Positions 20,678-32,849 of a DNA stretch of 64,000 nucleotides are shown here, piece by piece. The DNA comes from Vesta saturnalis (lineage: Eukaryota > Arthropoda > Insecta > Coleoptera > Lampyridae), in the NCBI GenBank assembly GCA_036346205.1, contig JARFJB010002136.1, positions 451,001 to 515,000 on the forward strand, in the 5' to 3' direction. Position 1 is the first letter of the stretch. Every line of letters starts with the position of its first letter. The position numbers and the translations under genes are program-made. The notes below the pieces were generated by a model that saw only the letters and a program-made list of their open reading frames with translations, was not told the DNA's origin and did not search any database.

Positions 20678-22525
20678 ATGTAAGTAATTTTTTATTTTTA
20701 TACATAAGGTGTTTGAAAATTTGTCACTATTTTAATTAATTATGCATTTTTAGGGACCGGATTCATATTAAAAATCCAAATAAGTTGACACAGGAAGAAC
20801 TGGAACTTATTGCGCAGGCGATTGCCAAGGAGTCAGAGGAGGAAATCGTTGGAGGTTCTGATGACGATGCTTCAGATGAAAATATTGCTGTAAGTGAACA
20901 TGATATGAGTTCGGAGGAGGAAGCGGAAGACAGCTACAGCGAAATAATACAGCTCAATAAACCACCAACCAGAGGACTATGTTTTTTTGGTAAAGATACT
21001 GAAACTGTGTGGAGGAAACCACCCGCAAAAAGTAAGTTCGCAAAACATGCTCATAAAAACGTGGTAAAAATTTTTCCTCGCCCTTTGCTAAACCGACAAG
21101 AAATAATAAATCCAGAGACAGTGTTTATCAAATTTATTACACCTGCAATGTTAGAAGAAATTTTAAGATGTACAAATATATTCATTAGACAAAAACAAGA
21201 AGCATTTGCCAGAATTAGGGATGCCAAAGAAGCTACAATGGAAGAAATGTTAGCATTTGTAGGGACCTTATATTTCTTGGGACTTAAAAAACAGAGCCAT
21301 ACCGACTTCCGCGAAGTTTGGGACGCCGATACAGGCAACATAATTTCTAGAGCTTGTATGAGCGCCAAGAGATTTTTATTTTTGCTTTCAGCAATTCGTT
21401 TTGATGACAAAGCCAGCAGGGAAGAAAGAAGGCAAACAGATAAACTTACTCCAATTAGAATAATTTTAGATACCTTTATATCTAATTGCAGAAATAATTA
21501 CGTTCTGGGTGAATATATGACTGTCGATGAGATGTTAATACCATACAGGGGCCGGTGTAGCTTTATCCAGTACATTTCCAATAAACCGGCCAAATATGGT
21601 CTAAAAATGTTCGCGTTATGCGACTCAAAGACATTTTATGTTGCCAATCTGGAATTGTACTGTGGTAAACAACCTGATGGCCCATACGCGCAATCAAATA
21701 CTCCTTCTGAGATAGTGTTCAGGTTAGTTGATCCATATAAAGGGAAAAATAGAAACCTGACGTGTGATAACTGGTACACCAGTTATCCTTTAGCTAAAGA
21801 ATTACTGAAGCGAAAAATCACACTAGTCGGTACGATAAAAAAAAAATAAAAGGGAGATTCCGATTGAACTTCTGCCCAATAAAAGTAGGCCCGTTCCATC
21901 ATCGATATTTGCATTCCAAGACGATGTAACACTGGTTTCTTTCAGCAACAAAAAGAATAAAGCTGTCCTCTTGCTGTCGACTATGCATACTGACAGTGAG
22001 GATTTAGTAGATCGAAATACTTCAAAGCCCGATATCGTCCTATTTTACAACTCGACTAAAGGGGGAATAGATAGTGTGGATCAAAAGTGTGCCAATTACA
22101 CAGTCCAAAGAAGAACAAGAAGATGGCCCCTTGTATTTTTTCAAATTTTGAATATAGCAGGGCTAAATTCTAATATAGTATACAACCTTTTATTTCCGGA
22201 AAATAAGGAGAATAATAGGCGAAGAATTTTTCTAAAAAATTTAGCTCTGTTGCTGATGAAGCCACATCTACAAATGAGAGCTAAAATCCCAAACCTGCCA
22301 TGTGACGTGAAACAATATTTGTGCAAATACAAAAATCAAGAAGATACTAATAAAGGAGAAACGGCAGCGATAAGAGGAAAATGTTCCTTTTGTGGATGGA
22401 AGAAAAATAGGGTGACTACCATAAGGTGTAATCTGTGCCACAAATTGGCGTGTAAGGAACATGTCATCACTGTACATACATGCCAGGCCTGTCAAGAACA
22501 ACCAGAACAAAAAGATAGCCCATAA
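20678..22525 (+). pseudogene. piggyBac transposase, near intact (one 1-nt frameshift)
   Basis: The ATG appears split: AT (20,678-20,679), a 74-nt intron (GTAAGT donor at 20,680; TTTTTAG acceptor ending 20,753), then G of exon 2, giving M-DRIHIKNPNKL. An acidic N-terminus (about residues 25-60) precedes the DDD core. The three catalytic aspartates are present: YMTVDEMLIPYRG (21,523 region), NLTCDNWYTSYPLA (21,761 region) and GGIDSVDQKC (22,069 region). The C-terminus has the cross-brace zinc finger CSFCGWKKN, CNLCHKLACKEH and CQACQ. The only break I see is one extra A in a 10-A run (21,837-21,846), which shifts frame after residue 364; it could be real or a sequencing error. Length about 590 residues, normal for the family. 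Confidence 0.92.
20680..20753 (+). other. Predicted 74-nt intron splitting the start codon
   Basis: GTAAGT donor, AT-rich body and TTTTTAG acceptor. Splicing restores an ATG directly in frame with the conserved transposase N-terminus; without splicing the upstream ATG is followed at once by TAA. Confidence 0.7.
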
Positions 22526-22856
22526 AAGGGTTATGATTATGTTTGGTTTTATTGTGATTTATTATTTTTGAATAATACTTATAATATTACTTTCAAAGAC
22601 ATTTTATAACATTTAGTGGTAACTGATTATTTTGTAGATTATTTTTGTTAGTTATATAAAAAATGGCTGAAATATATTTTGTAAAATTTGTTGTACACTT
22701 TTACTTATATTGCATTAGGCGGTAGACAGGAATTATCACAAAAGAAACAAGAAATTAAACCTTGGGAAATAAGTTAGATGTCTATTCAATTCCACAGTGT
22801 ACAAAATACACGCAGCGACTACTTGTTCAAAAATCTTTGTAGCGCCTACCAGAGGG
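22526..22856 (+). other. piggyBac 3' untranslated region and right end
   Basis: AT-rich; the inverse of the left subterminal repeat lies at about 22,793-22,803 and the right TIR at about 22,838-22,856, followed by TTAA. Confidence 0.75.
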
Positions 22857-22860
22857 TTAA

Positions 22861-23315
22861 ACACTGCAATGCGAGGTAATATTAACTCAAAAAAAACAAA
22901 CAGTTGTGTAATTTATCTACCGACCTAATAATATTTTATCTTATTGCCAACCTTATAACACTAGAATATATTGCCAACTTACAATATTTAAACGATTTCA
23001 AATATTTTGTATACATTTTATAAAACTTATTTTTGTTTAATATTAGAATGTGAGAAATTGGTGGATGATACGATTTTTTTATTATTATTTTCAGAATCAG
23101 CACACCAAATCACACAGGAATTAGTTAACATGATTGAAAAAGTATTTTCATCGGTGGCCTGTGTAATTCAGAAACGATTTGGTTTGTAATCTTTAAAATA
23201 TATTCCGAACCTTTTCATGTTGGGAAGGCATTTGGCATACTAGCATTTCGCAATAACGCTTTCATTTTTAGTAAGCAACTAATACTTCATTATTGCTTTT
23301 TTGTGTTTATTGCAG
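22861..23315. other. No firm gene; possible P-element intron
   Basis: A TTTTCAG-acceptor-like site before AATCAGCACACC (23,093) resembles the stronger acceptor at 23,315, but the ORF between has no recognised motif. Confidence 0.4.
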
Positions 23316-24473
23316 AATCAAGAACCCCAAAAAAAATTCGATTGCATCCGAAAGAAGTCCAAAAACAAGTTGAACTAGTAAGATATGTGTTGAATGATAA
23401 TCTGTCTACTTCGATCAATCTACCTGTTCAGAACAGAACACTGAAATAGATGACTTTCTACAATCCTCATCATCAGAACATTCTTCTAATATTAGTGACA
23501 GGCTTCTAAGAATATCACTTCAGACTTTGTCACCAAAATGTCAGAAACTACGATACAAATTAGCGGATCTTGGAAAGCAGTTTAGGGTGAATAAAATCCG
23601 TAACATAAGACTAAGTAATAAAAAGGAAGCATTAACTGCTCATTCTATTATTGAAAATTTAATTAGAAATTCAACGGCACAAGTCAAAACGTTTATAAAG
23701 TCGCAATGTTTTAAAACTAAAAGACGAGTTTGGACAAAGAACGAAAAGCAACTTGCCCTTTCTATTTATTACAAATCTCCATCCGCAATAACTTGAAATT
23801 TGTGTTGCCTTCTATTAGGACAATGCAAAAATGGTTAAAAACGGTAAATTTGCAAACTGGGGTAAAGACAAATGTGGTGAACCTTCTAGCTCAAAAAGTT
23901 CAAACAATGACAGAACTTAAACGTCAAGTAGTTGTTCTAATGGACGAAATTTCGTTAAAACAGTACCTCAAATTAAATAAAACTTTAGATGGAATTGAAG
24001 GATTCCAGGATTTAGGGCGCCTTGGAAAATCAGACAGTTTGGCAAATTGTGCATTGGTTTTTTACATCCTAGGATTACACGTTGGAAATTTCTTTTCATA
24101 TTACACAAATAAAGAACCGGTACTCAAACATAAATTATAAGTTTTACTGGAAACAGTCCTAGAACAGCTGCAAGAAATAAACGCAGTATTATTGTTGTGG
24201 CAAGATATGCCAGAAGATTACAAATTTCTACATTTAATATGAATCAAGACTCCATTGAGAATTTTTTCTCCGTTGTCAGACACCGAGGAGGGAACAATCT
24301 GTACCCTAATTGTCAACAATTTAGAGTAGATACGCAACATAATATGTTTATCAGATTGCAAAATGGAACTACTGACTCAAACTGCGAATTAGATGTAGAG
24401 ATGGAAAACCTTACAATTGATATTCAACATAAACATTTGGATTCACGTGATACAGAACATGTCAGAGATTAAA
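23316..24473 (+). pseudogene. P-element transposase, internally deleted
   Basis: After an acceptor (TTTATTGCAG) comes ESRTPKKIRLHPKEVQKQVE, then SSSEHSSNISDRLLRISLQT, the conserved LSPKCQKLRYKLADLGKQ and TKRRVWTKNEKQLALSIYYK blocks, and after a frame change at about 23,795 LPSIRTMQKWLKTVNLQTGV with VVLMDEISLKQYLKLN (first catalytic D region). The reading then jumps near 24,140-24,230 to NMNQDSIENFFSVVRHRGGN, the conserved C-terminal block, ending at 24,472. The THAP finger is missing upstream and a large part of the catalytic domain, including the other acidic residues, has been deleted. Confidence 0.88.
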
Positions 24474-24474
24474 T

Positions 24475-25160
24475 AATAATAATGTCTTTATTATTTTGAT
24501 TGCATAAATAGACAAATGGAATCACATTAGAAGAAAAAGAAAAAAATATATACTTTCAAACAAATAATCCCAGTTCAAATGAACTTTGCTCTTCTACTGT
24601 GCCTTGAATTAACTAAAATTGAGATTAACAGATTCAAAACAATATACATTGTGTTTTTTAAAGTAATACGTAAATAAGCGAGAAAACAAGTAAATTACAT
24701 TAAATTAATTGTACATGGGTTATCAAATACATTAGTTACATTGCCCAGTTAGTATCCTCTGATGTAGTTGGTCCTTAAATGTGTTACAAGAATATCTTTT
24801 TAAAGAATCAGGCTAGCTGTTATAGATTTTAGCATTTTGGTATGAAAAGAAGCGTTTGAAAATGGTTGTCCGATAGCTAGGAATACTAATTACGTCTCTA
24901 AACCGAATGCTAACATTATGTACGTGACTAATAAACAATTTTATGAACTAAGTAGGGAGGACGTAACTTGGCAATAATTTTATGAAAAAGACAAGATTAT
25001 GTATTTTAGGTATTGGTGTTACCGATGCAACTTTCCACACGTCGGGAAATTTACTTTTTTCAATGCAACAGTTAATTATTATCCTCGCCAGGAATGGTGA
25101 CCAGCGTTTCACTTGTCCAGTGGGTTCTATTCCGTCAAAATTGGTCCTCATGGTTACAAT
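24475..25160 (-). pseudogene. Non-LTR retrotransposon tail with a reverse transcriptase scrap
   Basis: The left edge reads, on the minus strand, into a (AATAAT)-type 3' end, as in CR1/jockey-like elements. 24,955-25,148 encodes NFDGIEPTGQVKRW (equivalent of the ...GPDGI block) and FPDVWKVASVTPIPK, the N-terminal reverse transcriptase signature. The polymerase core between them is missing. Internally deleted, inactive copy. Confidence 0.65.
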
Positions 25161-25228
25161 ATTATTCTTTCCATCGTATTCATATTAGTGTTCAAAATAA
25201 CCTCTTTCTTATCCTTTATCATTAATTT

Positions 25229-25945
25229 TTGTTTATGAGAAGGCACTGTTTTATCCTGTTGTCTCTTATAGTTCCGGCAGCTTATAAAAAAAGTGCAGCC
25301 TTACATGTAGCGGTGTAACTGGGTTGGCGAGTGCTGCTACTGTAGTCCGAAGGGTCGAGAATATCATTGGTTCTGGTAGGAACTTGCTGGGGCACACGAG
25401 CATAGTAATTTGTATCAGTATACTAAAAATTTCCTGCTGTCTGTATAATATTGGCAAATGGTTGAAAGTTTAGAAAGCATGCCATTACCGCCTCTCCATA
25501 ATCAGATTGCATACGGGTTGCTTGGTACAGATCAGGGTCTACGTCTGTTACTAGATGCTGTCCTCGTGTAGCGTGTATTAGCTGGAGCTCAAATTGGGCC
25601 AAAGCAACCCTGTATAACTCAAAGGGGTAAAATTGAGTATGTTTCGGTACTATTGGTATAATTTAATAAATATTGTTTGAACGTACATTCCAATGCCACG
25701 AGTGGATACGGGTAGTATTGTTGCTTGGTCAGCGACTTGAACCATCTGGGACGAAGCTGCCTGAACACGTCAGAATTAAATCCAAAGAATAGCTCCTTAT
25801 CCAGGAGTTTTGCATGTTCTTCAGCTGCTCGAGCATTTTGCTTGATATGGTTACTATCCTGCTGCGCTTTGTCTCTTTTCTGGCGAGATGGTGGTTTAGA
25901 TTTGGGTTTAGAAGAATTTTCAGGTATCTGTAAAGAATCCATTTA
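25229..25945 (-). pseudogene. Unrecognised protein-coding relic
   Basis: A minus-strand ORF starts at 25,942 (MDSLQIPENSSKPKSKPPSR, basic and proline-rich) and continues EEHAKLLDKELFFGFNSDVF and RPRWFKSLTKQQ. After a frame change near 25,630 the next frame stays open for 60 residues (VALAQFELQLIHATRGQHLV, DVDPDLYQATRMQSDYGEAV, CFLNFQPFANIIQ) and, past one stop, a further 40 (YARVPQQVPTRTNDILDPSD). The long conserved-looking readings with few breaks suggest a recently dead gene of about 240 or more residues. I cannot name it. It abuts the catalytic relic of the second piggyBac but is not part of a piggyBac protein. Confidence 0.5.
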
Positions 25946-26024
25946 TAGATCCATGGTAGGTAAGTGACGCGTGTTCTACCGTGGCGGCACATCTTTGGTC
26001 TCACAGTAAGTATCTACAACATAG

Positions 26025-26800
26025 CAATAGCCAGTAGCACTGCATAGTAATTTTTATAGCCGAAACGTACTGGTTTACCTCTTATAAATCGTTTGGCTGT
26101 ATGGCGTCCGAAAAATTTCACCATAGATTCATTGACACAGATTTTCATGGAAAATTCCCCATTGTTGGAAGCTTTGGTTCATATAATCTACAAGGTGTCT
26201 AAGCTTTAACATCTTATCACATCGGTCTAACGTTGTATTGTTTACAATATGGATCGTTTTATTCATTCACAAAAATCAATTTCTCAACATGGCACTTGAG
26301 ACATATGGCACTTTCAGGTCTTCTCTAGGCTCCAGTATGGTCTTTCACTTGGTAATTGGTGATAACCAGTTAATAACAATACTTCAAAAAAAAATTCCGC
26401 TTTAGAGACAAAAAAGCTATGATTGTTTTTTATGAACACATAATCGTGTGTGTGACTATATAATCAAAAACATCGTCGGTGAACAGCTTTTCAAATACTT
26501 CAACTTCATTTTTTAGGTCATGTCTTACGGTTTCCACCTGTTCAGTACACCCAGTTGTTCTGGGCACACTAATGTCTGTAAAAGCTTTTGTCCATTTTTG
26601 TTTTTCATTTTTTTTCTTTTGTAAATTTTGTAATCTTATTGACAAAGGCATGTTATCTTCATCTTTGTCAGATGTATAATATACTTCCACTTCTATCACA
26701 ACATCAGCCGGTAATTCAAAATGTCCCGGTACAAGGCCATCTTCAACACCTTCCTCATCGATTACATCAGGATCTGGTGGAATTAAAATTATATCAACTT
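26025..26800 (-). pseudogene. piggyBac transposase, N-terminal two thirds, degraded
   Basis: Minus strand: acidic MIEVEVYYTSDKDEDNMPLS, KWTKAFTDISVPRTTG and FEKLFTDDVFDYIVTHT (counterpart of F...F.DEEVLDLIVEQT). After frame changes come LLTGYHQLPSERPYWSLEED, VPYVSSAMLRN, DKMLKLRHLVDYMNQSFQQW, then VNESMVKFFGRHTAKRFIRG and KPVRFGYKNYYAVLLAIA. The first catalytic D of the (V)DESM motif is N here, and the other two are not present. Several stops and frameshifts. Confidence 0.82.
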
Positions 26801-27329
26801 CAGATGTGAATCAGAAGCCTTCGAATCCAAACGGTAAACCCGCATATCTCTTTCCATAAAATTGTCACACAACAATGGTATCAAATTCCTTATTGATTTC
26901 CATATCTATAATAAAATTCCAATTCTTTAACATTTGATTTCACGTGCCAATTGTACTCGCTTGAGTACATAATACTTTTTAACAAAATAAAATATAATAA
27001 ATATCTAAATTTGAAGAATATCTGTATATATCTATTTTAGCTAGCTTATTTCATGCAAATTTACCTAACATTTCTATAAAAACAACTCAGTAAATCGAAC
27101 TTACCATAAATAATAGAAGTCTGTGCAACCGAAATTATTTTGACACTTTATGAAAAACAAACATATACCAAACGTTTATGGGCAATAAGTGTGATTGTCC
27201 AGTAGAATACACTTTCAACTACTTTGTAATTAAGAATTAATCACTAAAGCTTACACTATTTCGTAACAGATGTCGGTAGCATGTGACTAAATTAGTTGTA
27301 CTGACATGGGTACAGTCGGCGCAAATGGG
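26801..27329 (-). other. 5' region of second piggyBac
   Basis: AT-rich; upstream untranslated part between the TIR at 27,329 and the transposase relic. No other gene. Confidence 0.5.
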
Positions 27330-27424
27330 TTAAGATAAAAAAAAGCTAACTATTTTGCAAATCTAGAATCTGTAACAAGCACAAATAATATAAAATATTT
27401 ACTTATAAAACAGTTAATACAAAA

Positions 27425-27990
27425 TATTCAATTTCTTTCATTGTAAGTAAAGCTTCTCTTGTGTACTGGTGAGACGAGAGATGGTTTTATCGTAAAAGGG
27501 TTGCAGCTCAATAATCAAAATAGAGACATCTCAATAGCTCATAATAGTAAAGTTTTTTCATTTTAAGCATAGTTCTCTCTTGTGCCAAAGAAGGAGAGGT
27601 AGTTTTACTGTAAAAGGGTTGCGGGTCAAAAAGCAAAATACATATTCTGAGAGCTCTTAAATCAATAAACGATATTTGCCTGCAAAAGAGTACTTTTTCA
27701 ATTTTAGAGTAGTTCTCACTTGAGTTAAATTATTTAAAGGGTTGTTTTGGGGTTAAAACGATGAGCTCAAAAATCGAAATTATACTATTTTAATAGCTCA
27801 TAAATAGCTCCTAATTCTGCCGCAAAAAATAATTCAATATTTTTATTTGTAAGGGATGGGGGGGGGGGGGCTGAGTCGACGTCGACTCGGCCCCCCCACT
27901 GAAATGTTTAAATTCCTTCCTAGTATGACGAGCTCAAAATTTTTAATTTGCGGAATATAAAAAAGCTCATAAATAGCTCGTAATTTTCAT
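27425..27990 (+). repeat. Degenerate tandem repeat, period about 120 bp
   Basis: At least four diverged units share a TTCATTTTAAG-TAGTTCTC start, AAAGGGTTG and an AATAGCTCATAA end (about 27,430, 27,553, 27,690 and 27,900). No coding signal. Confidence 0.65.
27858..27897. repeat. GC-rich near-perfect palindrome
   Basis: A 13-G run is followed by CTGAGTCGACGTCGACTCGG and a 7-C run: a hairpin with one mismatch and no loop, embedded in AT-rich tandem repeats. Confidence 0.85.
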
Positions 27991-29076
27991 GTATTTGTTT
28001 TTTTATTTTTTAGTATCGAGATACATATTGAGGGTACAAGAAAATTTTGTATCTTTATCTAGATATTTTTTTGGAGTATCCAAAACAAGATACATTCGCA
28101 CAGCAAAAAATTTTTACATAATTAACAAATTATAAAGACAATCAGTGGTAAGGTAAGGGTAACACTTGTCTTGTGGCTTCTAAATATATTTTACAAAACA
28201 ATAGATATGATTTGTATACATTTCGATATCAACTGCAACTGGCGTCTAATTGGTGTCAATGGATGTTAACTTAGACACTGCCATTTTCTAGATGTTCTAG
28301 GAATTCATGTCCTTAGTTGTGTATTTACCATAAATAATTTTAACCAAATTGTTTAGTTTTAAAACACGCGTCTCAAGTTTATTTAAGTAACTAGATATTT
28401 ACATTTTTTTTTCATGGCGTCTTTACCATTGATATTAAATGGCCAATTTTTTTTTAAATTGTACCATCAACTGACAAAGATTTTAATGAAAATGATCAAG
28501 AACCTGTACATGCACAATGCCAATTGTGCCCAAATAACACAGTTATTAGTAGAAGTAGATCAGCCACATGCAATTTTTATTCACATTTACGGATAAGTTC
28601 ACTTTAGGATGTCATTACCTAACTGTAGACATGTTAATTGAAACAATAATTAACTTTTATTATTTTAGAGAAAACATCCTTCTGCTTTCAAAAAATTGCA
28701 AACCCAGAAGGCCAATTTCAAACAGAATGCTTCTGCTGAAGTTGATGGATCTGAACCATCGCAACAGGTATTCATTATTACTCCTTTTCAACAATGTGTT
28801 AACAAAGCTACTATTGGACATGAGGATATTACTATGTTGATTCTAAATTACTTTGAAGACCTATACTGTTGAAAAAACATCTTTCAAAAAATTAGTTTCA
28901 GGTTTATCCCACAGAGGGAAAACAACCCGTTTAAATATAAAGAACAAAATGGAAGCACAAACGGAGACTATAATTTTGAACTTAAAAAATTTACATAAGA
29001 AAATGAACTATGTTTGTACCACTGCAGATATTTGGGCTACTAATAATAAAAGTTATCTAGTTACCTGCCACTACAG

Positions 29077-30292
<1,216 letters not shown>

Positions 30293-30539
30293 CTTGATAA
30301 AGAGTTGATTAAAAAATCACCAGTACTAGCATGTAAACATATCTAATTCTCACATACGCACAAGGAAATTGGAGATTGATTATACAGCGTACATTTGTCA
30401 TCAGAAAAAATTCCTGGAACTGTCACTGACAATGCCTCTAATTTTGTAAAATCTTTTCAGGTTTATCGTTTACCAGAATCTGTTTCAATTCACGAGATCG
30501 ACTTCTTAGAAGAATCAAATGACACTATACTATTGAATA

Positions 30540-30838
30540 TATAATAATAATTTATTGCGACTGCAATTCGTCCAAAAACAACGAACATCAGCATAGTCAA
30601 TTACAAAGAGTTAGATAAAGTAATCATTTAAATTATACAACAATAATGAAATTAGATTTCGTTTGAGAGCTTGTTTAAATTGAATCTCTGACGTAATACT
30701 GTTATAGACTGCGGTAACAAATTAAATGCTTTAATTCACAAATAATAAGGACCTTTTTCAAACATAGATGCCCGAGTGTAGCAGAGAACTTGATGATAAC
30801 TACGAATATATAACCCTGCCACAGCATTATAGATGCAT
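30540..30838 (-). mobile_element. Short non-LTR 3'-end fragment nested in hAT
   Basis: On the minus strand it ends in an (AATAATAAT)-type tail at about 30,541-30,555. The hAT reading stops before it (EESNDTILLNI) and resumes after it (CISHTLNLIS). No protein motif is visible in the insert itself. Confidence 0.55.
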
Positions 30839-32084
30839 TTCACACACCCTTAATTTAATAAGCACCAAATGATACAGAAAAGGCTTTTGAAAATATTACA
30901 CATAAGAAAATATACAACTCAACTGTATGAAAATTAACTGTATTATGGAACAAATTCCATCGTTCCACAAAAGCTGCAGATGCGGTAGAAGCTATTTGCA
31001 ACTGTAAGTTAATAGTTCCCTGTGCAACTCAATGGAATTCGTTTTATGAGAGCATTAGTAAGATATTGTGTATTCAGGACTCATCTGGTGAAAAATTATG
31101 TGTAGCAAAATTCAAAAATGTTGAATTAGAATTTCTAAATGAATATAAAAATGTGACAAAAACTGTTGATTTAGCAAGATATTTTGCAAGGTGAACATAA
31201 CTGCTACTTGGTTATATGTTAGAAAATAACAAGTGATCTTGAGGGTGACATGCTTGCATATTTATCTCTTTGTGATGTCTTACGACAAGCCACGTTGGAT
31301 GCATTAAACAGTTAAGAATATCCTTGATTTCAGTAGTAATGAATCAACGCCATACTTACTTGCCACTAACACTACCAAAATTTAAATTGAAGTGGCTAAC
31401 AGATGCTGGTGTAACTAATAAATTAAAGAATCTACTTCTCAGCGAAGCAGCAAAGATTAATGCTATTGCAATTAACCATTCCGGTGAAGAATCTGCGGAA
31501 GATGATGAATTTTTTAAAATATTATGCAGTCCAAAAGAAAATCAAAATCTGAACCACATCGCCTGAAACAATGCAAATGTGGAAATGGAAGTCATGCAGT
31601 TCTTGCAAGCTAAAGGTAAAGAAATTTCGTCAGTCTTAAAATACAAGACTATCCTTGCAATTTTTGAAAAATATAATTGTATTATTTCACCGTCCGCTCC
31701 AGTGGAACGACTCTTTAGTACCGCAGCTCAACTTTTGACTCCCCAAAGGAACTGTATGTCAGATGAGTTACTTAAGGTGCATCTTATATTAAAAAAGAAC
31801 AAAGCATATCTGTAATACATATATTAATTTCTTAGTTTTAACTTTCTATTTTGTAACTTGCTATATTGTTTCTTTATTTCATACTCCTTGAATATAGTGT
31901 GTTTGTTCAAAAAGTTTTATAACTTTTTTTTGTTTCCTTGTCGTTAAAGTATCGTCGTTGCATCTAGATACATTTTGTTAGTATTTGTATTTATATCTAG
32001 ATACATATAAGAAAATGTATCTGAAGAAGTATCTAGATATATTTTACTTTGAAGTATCTGTTTCTAGATGCTGAAAATGTATAA

Positions 32085-32830
32085 TGTGGTATTTGGTCTT
32101 TAACAGAATTCAGAAGATTTCGAATTTTAATAGTGCTTTTGCAAGCTACTTAGTTGGAGTTTTACATTTATCATCCGTAGGCATCATTTGTCTCGGTTAA
32201 AATTTCTGTTTAAAATGTTTGTTGAAGCCAAGATGGTTTAATTAATGTTGTAGTTTATCTGGATGACACATCATTATGGCATGGTTGTACAAAGTTCCTA
32301 TCGTAACTAAACTTTTGTGCTGAATGATGCTGTGATGAAGCGTTGATATAATAACCTGTATGACTTGGCTTGCGATATACGGAATGTGTTAGATTTCCAT
32401 CAGGTTTTATTTCAATTAGAAGTAGAGTATTCACGTATTTAGATAATGCGTACAGGTTGTTGAATTAATGGTCGAAGTGGAGCATTTGGTTTGTGTATTT
32501 TTGGCAATCCACAAAATCTTGGTATTGTAGGATCTTGTGGTGTTAGTTTCTTAATAATTTCAACTGGTAAGTTTGATTCCCTTAACAGTTTCGCAGTTAA
32601 TAATTTGAACTTGTTGTTAATATTGTATGATAGTTTGGTGTAAACAGAATCGTTTAGTAAACTAAATTAGCTTTATTTACGTAATCAGTTTCATCCATTA
32701 AAGAATAGCTAGTCCTTTATCTGCTGGTAAAATTATAATGTCTTTGTTGTTACATAATTCTTTTAAGGCTTGGTAATCAGCATAAGTTAAGTTCTTTTTT
32801 ACGAAAGAAAGTGTTATTCCTAGATATTTG
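32085..32830 (-). pseudogene. Penelope-like element, internally deleted
   Basis: The minus strand reads LCNNKDIIILPADKGLAIL, MDETDYVNKANL, KFKLLTAKLLRESNLPVEII and RFCGLPKIHKPNAPLRPLI, the N-terminal reverse transcriptase landmarks of Penelope-like elements (ILPADKG and GLPKIHKP). It then jumps at about 32,440 to IEIKPDGNLTHSVYRKPSHT, the conserved C-terminal block, and HHSAQKFSYDRN. The catalytic YxDD region is deleted and I see no GIY-YIG endonuclease. Frameshifts are present. Confidence 0.8.
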
Positions 32831-32849
32831 CTTTATATCGATGTCTATT

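Larger units (their letters stand above)
18888..22856 (+). mobile_element. piggyBac transposon with TTAA target duplications (contains a nested hAT)
   Basis: TTAA occurs at both edges (18,884-18,887 and 22,857-22,860). The ends are inverted: CCCTTAAGTAGGCGCTA on the left and, read inward from the right, CCCTCTGGTAGGCGCTA. Subterminal GTACACTGTGG is repeated in inverse orientation inside each end (about 18,920 and 22,793). Taking out the hAT insertion (19,101-20,656 plus one target copy) leaves about 2.4 kb, the normal size of piggyBac elements. It carries one transposase gene. Confidence 0.93.
26005..27329 (-). mobile_element. Second piggyBac element, truncated
   Basis: The right edge is TTAA (27,330-27,333) followed inward on the minus strand by CCCATTTGCGCCGACTGTAC, a piggyBac-type TIR unrelated to the first element's. 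The transposase relic reads away from this end. No matching left end was found, so the 3' half is lost or displaced near 26.0 kb by the unrecognised relic. Confidence 0.75.

Noticed and set aside
21051..22510. Minus-strand ORFs opposite the piggyBac gene
   Set aside because: Shadows of the transposase on the other strand, with no motifs of their own.
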